Assembly (NCBI GenBank): GCA_964058845.1
Contig: CAXKVR010000008.1
Span: 682,001-746,000 of the forward strand
Origin: Carex sylvatica
Lineage: Eukaryota > Streptophyta > Magnoliopsida > Poales > Cyperaceae
Direction: 5' to 3'
Length of the DNA stretch: 64,000 bases
Shown here: positions 35,601 to 45,620 of the stretch, piece by piece
Layout: the number at the start of each line of letters is the position of its first letter
Position numbering within the stretch: the first letter of the stretch is position 1
Notes under the pieces: model-generated
What the model saw: only the letters and a program-made list of their open reading frames with translations
What the model was told of the DNA's origin: nothing
Databases searched by the model: none
Translations under genes and position numbers: made by a program

Positions 35601-36769
35601 GTGAGTGAAGCTCTCCATGTAACCAAAGAATCCACAGCCTTTGCTGTAGTTGCTAGGTAATTATGTGGATTTTTACAATAATAGTAAAGTTTTGCAAATC
35701 ATATTTAATCTTGTAATAAAACACAAATATCTCTGTCTTTGTGACTAAGAGCCAAGTTTTGTTGGGGGATAATTGTGGATAACAAGAATTATTCTCCATG
35801 TTTGCGCCTAAAACTGGCATGTATTGGGTGGTATCAAGAAACACCCAACTGTCGAATCAAAGCATGATACAACTCAAATTACTGCTTGTTAATTATGGAG
35901 GTTTGGATGTCCGAACGGAAGTTTACTGGGCTTAATTTTAGCTAATCTCATGCTTAGTGGTCAGTGAAAAGGAGGACCCCTCAAGAGGAGGGGCCAACTG
36001 TAGACATTTAATCGATATTAGTAACCTCCCAACCATGCCAATATAATGTGCTAATGTAAATTATGTTCAGTTTTATATAGTGAAGTGTTTTTTTTGGTTG
36101 TATTTGTGAAAAATGTAAGTATTTCAGGGATATATTTTGATGTTTGAAGAATCAATTCAGACCCTCAAATAGCTTTGGTTAATCCTCAGTTCAACAAGTT
36201 AAAACCACTGGAAAATATGAATATCTGAAACCCATGCATACCAGTTCAGATGAGGCTGAGAACATTTGTAGTCTTTGCTCTTTAGGAAGTACCTGGCCAT
36301 AATTTAGAGTTGTCTTAATCTTAACGTGGTTTGTGAAATTGTTGAAACTAAAATGCTGCAACTATTCCCCCAGTGACTGTGTTGAGTTTTAATTTATTTT
36401 AAACAATGCAGTGATGGTCTGTGGGATGTCCTTGGGCCAAATCAGGCAGTCAAGGCTGTTCTTGAGGTACATAATTATTATTTTATACATTTCTAATTTA
36501 GCAAATTACATCAGGAACATTTGTCAGACAATTGTTCAAGGATACTATGAGAAGAAGAAAATTGAGAATTGCGATACTCTTCTAATTGTCCATGCCTATA
36601 CCTCAATTGTCTACAGATCAAGGAGAGAATGAAAGGCCAGGAAAATTATGCCGAGACAATAGCCAAGTCTTTAGTCAAGGAAGCTGAGAAAAAGCGCACC
36701 AAAGACAACACAACTGTAGTTTTCGTAGATTTTGACAATCTGAGGACGTATTTTCTAGCACCCAATTAA
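29679..36769 (+). CDS. KAPP: Kinase-associated protein phosphatase (FHA + PP2C), 573 aa, 13 exons
   Basis: A membrane-anchored type 2C phosphatase that, in the family, binds phosphorylated receptor-like kinases through its FHA domain and dampens their signalling. Exons: 29679-29801, 30653-30833, 31746-31880, 32584-32759, 33267-33425, 33755-33952, 34153-34214, 34389-34527, 34911-35005, 35091-35206, 35527-35656, 36412-36466, 36617-36769. All junctions are GT-AG and keep phase. Residues 8-27 form a hydrophobic anchor. FHA spans about 150-258, with GR, SGKH and SLNGTYLN. PP2C runs from about 295, with RRGGKMLPMED, FDGHGGSGAA, GDSFL, ASDGLWDVL and KDNTTVVFVDF, so the metal-binding aspartates are present. 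I chose ATG 29679 because it gives the usual length; an upstream in-frame ATG at 29583 would add 32 residues. A 3' partial tandem copy follows. Confidence 0.93.
31929..31952 (+). repeat. G24 homopolymer in KAPP intron 3
   Basis: An uninterrupted run of 24 G begins 48 bp after the exon 3 donor, on the transcribed (RNA-sense) strand. At the matching place in the downstream copy the sequence is a GGGGGT repeat (38628-38655). The exact length is prone to sequencing error. Confidence 0.9.
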
Positions 36770-38054
36770 TTGATTGATTCCATTGGAGCTGCATTTTATG
36801 AGCAAGGCTATAGTGCATATATTGTTTGTAGAGTTTCACCGTCTTCTTTTTTCTTAAATATTTTTCTTTGTGAAGTTTGAAGTTGGCTAGTGTTTGGTGT
36901 AAATTATGTTAGCGCATTTTCATTGTCAGTCAGACAGTTTGATGGTAATTAATGAGAAATAGCTCAAAATTTGCGGTTGCAAGGTGATCAATGTTTTGAC
37001 CTCATCTATATATATTTTTATTTTCTATTTTATTTCTCTGTTACTTGTATGGTTTAATTTTGAGGATAAGCATTAGAATCAAAGGTACGGTACTACAGTT
37101 GGTGAACCAACGAACTTAACGACTTAACGTGTGAGTGCTATACAGTTGGAATCGAATGTACTGTACCTTTGATCTGTAATGGGTAGCAAATCGAATGGCT
37201 CCGAGCAGACATTGGGCCGATCCGAGTTCTAAACCTATCCTAATAGCTAGGATACATTGATTTATATTGCTTATCTATATACTTACCACCATGGCCGTAA
37301 GCCGGTAAGCCTCTAAGTCATTAGCAACAAATACATAAACAGCAGTAATTGTCATTGATTCAGAGATATCACACAAGTGTTTTTTTAGTATAAAATAAAA
37401 GATTGAAATCATATATTGTTAATCATTATCTTTTTTCCTCGATGCCGTATGCCCGCAAGTCAGTACTAGTACATAAAATGTACGCACTAATAATTATCTT
37501 TTTATAACCTTTTTTTTCAGCGTTTGCTATAGTGCCGCTATAGCCTTTTCGGATCATAAAAGTTATGACGCTATAGCGCGCTATAGTGGTGCAATATGGA
37601 CATAATGCTGTTCTTTTAACCGTTCTGCTATGACGCGATAAACACTATTTAACCCTTTGCATCTTTTTTTTTTTTTGTATAATTTGATCATAAAAATGAG
37701 TACGGCACTCAAGGTTCTCAATAGCGATTATCGTGTCATTACGAAAATACTAAAAAAAACTATCACAAATAATGTAGCTAAAAAAAAAGGATCCTTAAAA
37801 ATAAATTTTCAGTTTTAGCTTTTAAATAAAATTCTATGTAGCATAGTGTGCGCTATTTGTGCTACACGCTACGCGCTATAGCGGACTTCTATTACCGCTA
37901 TAGTGGTCGTAGTTGAAATAGCGCACTTTATAATATTATAACTTAGCGTTTAAAGTCCGAAAATACTATAGCATCGCTATAGAGCGCCATTTGGACCCTT
38001 CTAAATGGAGTACGAGCCACACAATTAACAGTGTAAAATTTAACTTAGAGAGCC
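36770..38054. other. KAPP 3' flank and intergenic span, no gene
   Basis: The first ~600 bp are the 3' UTR and flank shared with the duplicated copy. A MITE follows at about 37500-37995. No other gene was seen. Confidence 0.6.
37500..37995. mobile_element. MITE(s) of the GCTATAGCG family
   Basis: Words such as CTATAGTGCCGCTATAGCC, GCGCGCTATAGTGG and ACGCGCTATAGCGG fill the block in both orientations, with GTTCTCAATAGCG and CGCCATTTGGACCC near its ends. Related copies lie in intron 2 of the TT8-like gene (51420-51775). Exact ends and target duplications were not resolved. Confidence 0.55.
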
Positions 38055-38627
38055 TTCCGAAGTTCACACATACACACTTCCCCTCTCTGCGCTTTGTACA
38101 CGTGAGTCAGCAAGAACACTAGTTTGCTCAGCACTGTGTAAAAGTAGGAGCTATATTGAGGGCAAAGTGGCCATTTAATTGAAACCTGAGGATAATTGGC
38201 CACGTGATGAAGAATTGAATTCATTTCAGCTACACAAACCTAGAATTCTTGTGAGTTTTAATTTTGTGATGTTATATTATGTATCTTATGCTTGTATTTT
38301 ACTACTTGCTTACTGCTAGAGTTCATATTCAAGAGTTTAAATTTTTGTTTCTTAATCTAACTTTTCTTGATGAGAATCATGAGATGCACATGGATTTAGT
38401 ATCTCAAGTAAGGCTTAATTTACCTGGGTAAACATATGTACCGGTGTTGAGATTTTTTGACTATGAAAATGATGTGCATGAAGTTGGGAACACACTCAAG
38501 AGAACTGATGTCACCAGCTGGTGCCTGGTGCACTCCTTTCAAGGATCCAAGTTTCCACGTAAACCTCCCAACTCTTTGCACTTCCTCTCAGACTGGCATG
38601 TGTGCGTGTTCAAACAAAATTTGGCGT

Positions 38628-38655
38628 GGGGGTGGGGGTGGGGGTGGGGTGGAGG
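38628..38655 (+). repeat. GGGGGT repeat, G-quadruplex-like
   Basis: Four G-runs of 4-5 separated by single T, followed by GGAGG. This fits the G4 motif pattern on the RNA-sense strand of the pseudogene's intron 3, at the position of G24 in the functional gene. Confidence 0.85.
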
Positions 38656-38855
38656 TGCAATTTGAAGTTGAGCAAAACATCAATTAAACAATGAACCCAA
38701 ATAAAATTAATGAGAATCAAATTGTAATTTTGTTTCAGGTTTTCAGTGGACCAAAATTGTTTTTCCGAGTTCATTGGTTGAGTTAATATGATCTTCATCA
38801 TGTTGTAATTAGTGTGTAATAATCCTTATCATTCATGGTTGGAGCAGATACCCTC

Positions 38856-39452
38856 TTGGTTCATGATGTATATGTGTTGTTCAATTTAGTATATTAGTAT
38901 ATTAACTCCCTTCTATGTGTCAAGTCCTTCGTAGGTGCTAAACTTTTTCTCATTGCACATGTAGGCAAAACGGGGCTCAACCTATATATATATGTTTGTA
39001 ATCAACTCCCTTCTTCCCCTTAATCCCTCTCCTTTCCCAATTTCAAGAATCAATAAATATTACTCTGTTGAGAGAGATTTGACTTGAGTTCCACTTATCT
39101 GTCCATCACTCCTCTGTCATTTTGAAACCAATTATATATATATCTCGTATCTGCCTCTTATTCAGTTCTACATGACACAGGCTTTCTAATTTCAAGAATC
39201 AATAAACTTTTACTCTGTAGAGAGAGAGAGAGATATTTGAATCCCGTAATGGCAGAGGCAATTAAAGAAGGCAACCAAGTGACTGAAGATAACCATGAGC
39301 AGAGTTCTTTGATGGAGACAGAGCCAGAGTGGACTCCAGGAGATGCTGGCAAGAAGATTTTCAATAACGTCTTGAAGAACAAAAGAAGTGGGTGCTATTA
39401 GTTTGCGCTACCATTTTGTGTAACCATACTGCCTTTACACACAAGCATTTTG
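38856..39452 (+). mobile_element. Insertion in the KAPP copy, probably a retrotransposon fragment
   Basis: Sequence absent from the parent intron appears between GCAGATACCCTC and ACCATATATCTTAGG. It contains two direct copies of AATTTCAAGAATCAATAAA (39040 and 39188), each followed by TACTCTG and GAGAGAGA, which resembles short LTRs of a miniature element. After the second copy a 50-codon frame, MAEAIKEGNQVTEDNHEQ..., runs from 39249 to 39401. I do not recognise it. About 100 bp of the parental intron is missing at the site. Confidence 0.5.
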
Positions 39453-40856
39453 TGTAACCATATATCTTAGGGGGTCTGTTTGATACAAGAAGTGTTCACT
39501 GATGAATATGCAGTTTTCCGAAATGAATTCTTCACGCTCACATTTTCTTTGATTTTTCTTGTTTCTAATTGTTCATCTGGCTGTGTAGATATTAGCACTT
39601 TGACTTTGAAGGTGATATCTGGCCCCTCGAGCGAGCTCTGCATGTCCATTACATCTGCCTTTTCTCCTGCGATTCTCACCATTGGGCGGGCCCCACCAGC
39701 CGTTTTCATATTAAATGATTCAGAGGTTTCTGGAAAACAAGCAGTTGTGAAATTTAACAAGGAGGTAATCTCTGTATTGTTTCTTTTGGTTTTAGTATGG
39801 AAAGGAGTTAACTGATTGTATGTAAGAGAAGCAAACAACTTCGAACAAATAAACTTTTTATGTCAGGTCAGGATACCAGTACAGATACTGTAACTTAACT
39901 AAACAAAAGCTTTATGTCTGTTTTTCATATCCGTTACTTTTTAGTAATTTCTATTTAGCCAGTTATGTTGGCTCCTTTAATAACACACAGCCAAAAAAAG
40001 AACTAATAACATGCTTGATGGTTGCTTTTTCAGACTCAGGAATGGGAAATCACTGACTTAGGCAGTCTAAATGGAACATATCTGAACTCCAAAGCAATTC
40101 ACCATCCAGATGTGGGGTCGAGGAACCATGGCTCTGCAAATGCACTCTCTAGTGGAGATGTCATAACTTTTGGTAACTCAAAGGTCCTGGTAAGAACATG
40201 TGCCGATGCTTCTGTCAAGTTGTTTGAGTAATTTTAGAATCTTTTTCAAAAGCACAGTATTTTGATAGAACATCCAAATCACCCTCCTGATATATTCATA
40301 ACTGGTACTCAGCATCAAGAAACAGACATTTAGTAAATATTGATAATTTTACCCTTGTTAATTTTACAAATCTTGAAATACTGGATGTTTTTTGCAGATT
40401 CTCCTGATTTAAAAAAAAAGAAAAAAAAATTAGAAAAATAACATTTAAGAAATGAAAGAAAAAAAAAATAGAATATAACTCTTCTTTCTGGTGTTTTATG
40501 ATATGGTATTCTTTCTACAGTTTGAATTGCTGGTCATGAGTTTCTCTTTTTCCTCATGCCATACCAGTATAAATTGTCGACTCTTTGCTTATTAGTTGCT
40601 AGTATGTGCTGTATGTTAACTTAAATTTAGGTGCTAGTGTGTACTGTATGTCAAGTGCTGCCTGTATGGCACCTAACGACCTAGTTTGCAATTTTAATAT
40701 ATATTTTAACACTTGCAATCCTTGAATGTTGTGATATTTCTCAGGTCAACATGAAAAAAAACGACCTAGCAAACTCGCCGAGTGGAAGAGTTGGGGGCAG
40801 AGCTCTGAATTTGATATTTAATCTTCCAAGTCCTGGAATTGGTATGGCATCAGATC

Positions 40857-41333
40857 TGCAACGAAATGTCGCTGATTTGGGGGCAACAGTTGGAACCCAG
40901 GAGAAAATAGAAGGCGATGAATTGAAGGGCAGGGTGGTCAGAGAACTCGGGCAGGCTGAATTAAAGAAGGAAGAGACTGCCAGTGGGCCCCACGCCCAAT
41001 AGTTCAAATTGAAATCCCAGGTCCGCCTAGAGAGGTCATTGTGACACGTCAGATGCCATAAAGGCTGAGCTTGCTGATGTGTCGTGCTGAGAGTGTTTAC
41101 AGCAATTTACTCAACCAATTTCAATAATTTCAGTTGCGTTGTAATCGCCTATAAAAGCCTAATGTAACTACGGATTGGTTTATGAAAATTATCAATCAAG
41201 TTTAGACAAATTTGAGTTCTTGTTTGTTATCAGTTGCGTTTCCATATTTCCCTATCTTCCTCCATTCTGTTTCAATTATCGATCTTTCGATTTCGATTGA
41301 GTTCTATTGCTTCTGAGAGAGATTATCATAGTA
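40857..41333 (+). mobile_element. 477-bp LTR-like insertion in exon 6 of the KAPP copy
   Basis: The target duplication AGATC is exact (40852-40856 and 41334-41338), and removing the insert restores the parent's exon order. The insert begins TGCAACG and ends ATCATAGTA, so it lacks the CA end expected of a clean solo LTR. It has a TATA-like CCTATAAAAGCC at 41149 followed by a leader-like stretch, and a lysine/glutamate-rich frame on its left side. It is probably an LTR-derived piece. Confidence 0.65.
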
Positions 41334-42809
41334 AGATCCATTGGCCCGGCGCCGAGGTGGGAAGCCGCTTGATACGGAGGATGTCAGTCTTTACCAGTAC
41401 CCCCTTCCTGGGGTTGAGAAGGTCTTGCTTTTGAATTAATAAACCCTTATCAGTTTTAATAACGTAATGTATAGTTAATGAATGGGTGCAGTCGTGCTGA
41501 GTCCAAAATAATTACAAACATTTTTTATCAATAAAAGCTTTCAGAGAAAGTACTTAGTTAACAAGAAGTAATTAGCAATCAATCTGAGGCCGACATTTCA
41601 CAATTCTTGGTTTAAAATCAAGTTTCTGTTGTTACTACCATAAGTGTTAAAGTTTGAAAGATCCTAGTGTATTTGGTCCCATGATGCCTTGAGATTCTTA
41701 CACTTCAGCTCTGATGAACAAGACTTGCTTAGTATTGATAATTCTGTATTTCCAAGAGATATTGCTGAATAATATTTAATCTCTATTGTTTTCTAAATTA
41801 CCTTGTTTTCAGGGTTGTACTGCAACAGCACTTTTGATTTGGTCAGGTTCAAGCGATTCGGAATGTGTTATGTAGTATGTTCCTGTACCATTTTCTACTG
41901 TCAGGAAATTATTATTGTGTGGTAGTAACTGAGTTTTTACGTAACTAATGTGATAATTGTAGCCTCAATGGGAACCAAATAGTGATGACAGAGGTACATA
42001 GGGTGGATAGTGTAGGAAAGAGGAGCCACATAGCCCAAACAGGAAATCCTTTAAAAGATGGCCAATCACACGCGTATTCATGGTATGTTTGCATTTCATA
42101 ATGTAATGAAGGTATATTGCAATGCAACCTGATATGATCTTCCACGAAATTGTTGCCAAATCAGGCAGTCAAGATTGCTCTCGAGGTATATATTTATTAT
42201 TTTTATACATTTCTAATATAGTAGATTACATCAGAAACATTTGTCAGACAATCGTTCAAGGAGATACTATGAAAAGAAGAACATTGAGAATTGCGATACT
42301 CTTCTAATTGTCCATGCCTATACCTCAATTGTCTACAGATTAAGGAGAGAATTAAATGAGAGGCCAGGGAAATTATGCCGAGACAATAGCCAAGTCTTTA
42401 GTAAAGGAAGCTGAGAAAGAGCGCACCAAAGACAACACTACTGTATTTTTCGTAGATTTTGACAATCTGAGGACCGATTCTTCTAGCACCTTTAATTGAT
42501 TGATTCCATTTATTGGAGCTGCATTTTATGAGCAAGGCTATATATATATATATATCATTTATAGAGTTTCACCGTCTTTTTTTTTCTTAAATATTTTTCT
42601 TTGTGAATTAAGTTTGAAGTTGGCTAGTGTTTGATGTAAAATATATGTTAGCGCATTTTCATTGTCTTTTTTTTTTTTGAAAGACTTGACAGTGGCTATC
42701 AAGGTGGTACAGTACAGTTTGATGGTAATTAATGAGAAATCGCTCAAAATATTTTGATTTTCTATTTTAGTTCTCTGTAACAGTTAAACATCAGAATCAA
42801 AGGTACAGT

Positions 42810-44572
42810 ACAGTTGGTGAACCAACGAACTTAATGTGCGAGCGTTATATTGTAAGATGCCTCTTGTTACTTACTCTCGGAGAAAATTCACTTGTTCTTT
42901 GGATTGGTGGAGCCAAGTAATTTTAAATTTTAAGATCCACTAAGGTTTGATAATAGAAATTAAAAAAAGTGAGTCTTTAGCTTTCTTAAGAAAACTCAAT
43001 TACTTAAGCCATGTAGAATGGTGGTCTAAAAATTAGGATAAGTTCAAATAGGTGGGCAAAAGGAGGTTTAAGAAAATAATTTTAAGTTTTACAAATTAAA
43101 AAAAAAGTGTTTGACAAATTTAAGACTCCTTAGTATCTTAAAGAGCTCTAAAGAGCTCTTACACCGAACACTAACTTAAGATTAATTTTGTTATGCGAAC
43201 TAAACCATTTATCCATTAAGAATTCGGAGTGTTGATATGAATCTGATAACAATCGTCTGCAAGTTCCAGCGGATCCCAAGGTGTTACTGCACTTGACTAG
43301 ATGTGCCACTGGGTCGAACTTGCTAGTTAGAGCGGAATTAAATGATTTTAATTAGAAAATTGAAACGTGAAAAGTATAATATTATAATATATGATAGGTG
43401 AGATTTAAATCTAAGTATATATTTAGTATTTTATGAAGAGAGTTGAATTATATAATTTAAAAATAAAATAAAATTTAATTAAATTTTAACATATATAATA
43501 ATTGAAACTTTAAGTTTAAAAAAAAAAAATGAAATATTTTAAAATTCTAAAAGTGATAGTATCTCTATGATTTAGCTATACATCTTTCTCTGTTAACTCG
43601 TTAACTCGCTGAGTATCTATGAACTCCAATTTTAAGAGCTATAGGAAACATGAATTTATATTGCTTATTTATATGAGAACGGAATAGGTCCGATACCCAT
43701 CCGATTTATTTTTGGATCCAATGAACTCCAAGATCATCCGATCTGTTCCGATCTGTTTTAAGATATGTACGCACAAAAATTGAACCAAACTAACAGAAAT
43801 TTTAAAGTGATGTGCACACATCTTAAAGTAGATCAGACAGTGATTGAGCCCATCAAACCAAAGTAGGTCCAATGGACATCAAACCCACTCTCAATTCTAT
43901 CTATATACCTTACCACTATGGCCGTAAGTCCGCAAGTCATTAGCAACAAATACATAAAATGTAGTAATTGTCATTGATGCAGAGGTATTTACACAATTTG
44001 TCCATTATTATAATAAAATAAAAAAATTCAATTTGATAATATCTATTTAAATCACATATTGTTGATCATATCTATTTGAAATCATATATATATTTGAAAA
44101 TAAAAGAACAAACATGAGAGTTGAAACATTTCCTATTATGTTGGCACCACAGGACATTTGAGTTAAGACTTGGTATCCCCTAATACAGCTTAGGGGCTTT
44201 TACAGTTTTACTGGCATTTATAGACGCCCATGTAAATAGCCAGTACTGTTGTCGAGAAAATACCTGTTCCACCCATGTAAATAGCCAGTACTGTTGTCGA
44301 GAAAATACCTTTTCCATCTGCCTTTCTATCGATCATCTACAACAATTTTTAATTGGGGTCATCTTTGCAAAATGTATTTTGTGTTAGAAATGTACTAAAA
44401 GTCAGAATATGTTGAGTCATGTTAATAATTAATATTGAATCAGGTCTTATTAGGTTGGTCCGAATTTCTATTATCATCTGATTTGATCTGATCTGATCTG
44501 ATCAGATAAGATTTTTTGAATAGGTGCAATAAGATGGTGCGATTGAACAAATGCATAGTATTATAAATATAC
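42810..44572. other. Duplicated flank and intergenic sequence, no gene
   Basis: Parts (42810-42850 and 43890-44000) match the KAPP 3' flank. The middle is unrelated AT-rich sequence, apparently inserted after the duplication. No open frame has support. Confidence 0.5.
44227..44316. repeat. Perfect 45-bp tandem duplication
   Basis: CCCATGTAAATAGCCAGTAC and the following 25 bp are repeated head to tail at 44227 and 44272. A late T change in the second copy is the only difference at its end. Confidence 0.9.
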
Positions 44573-45615
44573 TGTTGGATCTTAATCCAACGTTGAGTAT
44601 ATATGTGATATAATTATGAATTGTTTAATGTCATATATGATTGTCACAATTAAAGTTATCTAATATGAAATTAAGATATTAGATAATCTATGTATTCAAT
44701 AAGATGTGGTCCATAAATGTGTAGAACAATTTAGGCAAAGATCAAATTATTGATGGACTGATTCTGAGATTTACAATTAAGAAAATTGCTATTTTGACTC
44801 TGAGTTCGGACACACTGAGCCCAGTGCGGATGTACTCAGTACTTATCCAAATTTGAGAACTTCAGACAACACAAGAAAAATGTCCGAGCCTAATGAGGAC
44901 GCACTCGGTACTTAGGTGATTTTCTGAAGTTCAAATGTCTAGTGCGAACGCACTCAGGTTCTGCAGTTCAATGCAGAAAAGTCTGAGCGTAATACGGACG
45001 CACTCAGAACTTGGGAAAATTTGGGGCTAAAATTTAGGGCGGTTATTTGGACACGTTACAACCCAGTGCAGACGCACTGAGCCCTAGTGCGGGTCAGTGC
45101 ATCGGCACTCGCGTTGTCAGATGTGTAAACCTATATATAGATGGGTCCCCAAGACATAAGAAACCAACTCAACTCAGAATTCTGAAAGAGGTTATTTTTA
45201 GACAGAATTTTGAGAGCCTTCTCTCTTCTTCCACCATCAAAGAATTTAGAGGAGAAATCCATTAGAATTTTGGAGATGATTTCTTAAGGGCGATCTTGTT
45301 GCTTTCGAAGACCTAATATAAGATTCAACCAAAAATGTGTGAGGAAAATCTTGGCAGCAAGAGTCTTGTTTCACGCTCACAGAGACGTTTGCTGCTTCAT
45401 CTTTGGCTTTGATATTCTATGAAAAACGACATGAAATCAGGTATTGTATTCTGCACTAAATATTATGTTTTGGGTCTTTTTGGCATAGAACGATCTTAGG
45501 TTAAGGTGGAGATTATTTCTTCTTTCCTGGGTTGTAAGTGTTTGACTTCTAGATGAGATGTAATTGTTTGATCTCTAGATAAGACGTAATTGTTTGACCT
45601 TTATGATTCCCAACA
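44573..45615 (+). mobile_element. Solo LTR, 1043 bp, TATAC duplication
   Basis: It starts TGTTGGATC, ends TTCCCAACA, and is flanked on both sides by TATAC (44568-44572, 45616-45620). A TATA box CCTATATATAG lies at 45131, after a block of CAGTGCGG/GACGCACTC repeats (44810-45110). The downstream part has a leader-like, CT-rich character, and TAATTGTTTGA units repeat near the end. Terminal TGTTGG/CCAACA is typical of Copia LTRs. No internal region is left, so it arose by LTR-LTR recombination. Confidence 0.87.
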
Positions 45616-45620
45616 TATAC

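Larger units (their letters stand above)
38059..42499 (+). pseudogene. Decayed tandem copy of KAPP
   Basis: Recognisable exon copies: exon 3 (about 38466-38558, internally deleted), exon 4 (39589-39764), exon 5 (40034-40189), exon 6 split by an insertion (40745-40856 plus 41339-41421), exon 9 (41813-41874, 33 nt shorter), exon 10 (41963-42082, 4 nt longer, so frameshifted), part of exon 12 (42158-42185) and exon 13 (42339-42499, with a stop seven codons in). Exons 1, 2, 7, 8 and 11 are missing. The lost exons carry the membrane anchor, the DGHGG metal site and LCRMLGDSFL, so no phosphatase could be made. In the FHA signature SGKH has become SGKQ, removing the conserved histidine. Exons 4 and 5 alone remain open, so an FHA-only product is conceivable but unsupported. 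Confidence 0.9.
30875..44000 (+). repeat. Tandem segmental duplication covering most of KAPP
   Basis: Sequence from intron 2 of KAPP (30875) through the 3' flank to about 37390 recurs from 38059 to about 44000 in the same order and orientation, introns included. Examples are CACGTGAGTCAGCAAGAACA upstream and CTAAGTCATTAGCAACAAAT versus GCAAGTCATTAGCAACAAAT at the far ends. This shows DNA-level duplication and not retroposition. Exons 1 and 2 were not included. Confidence 0.88.
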
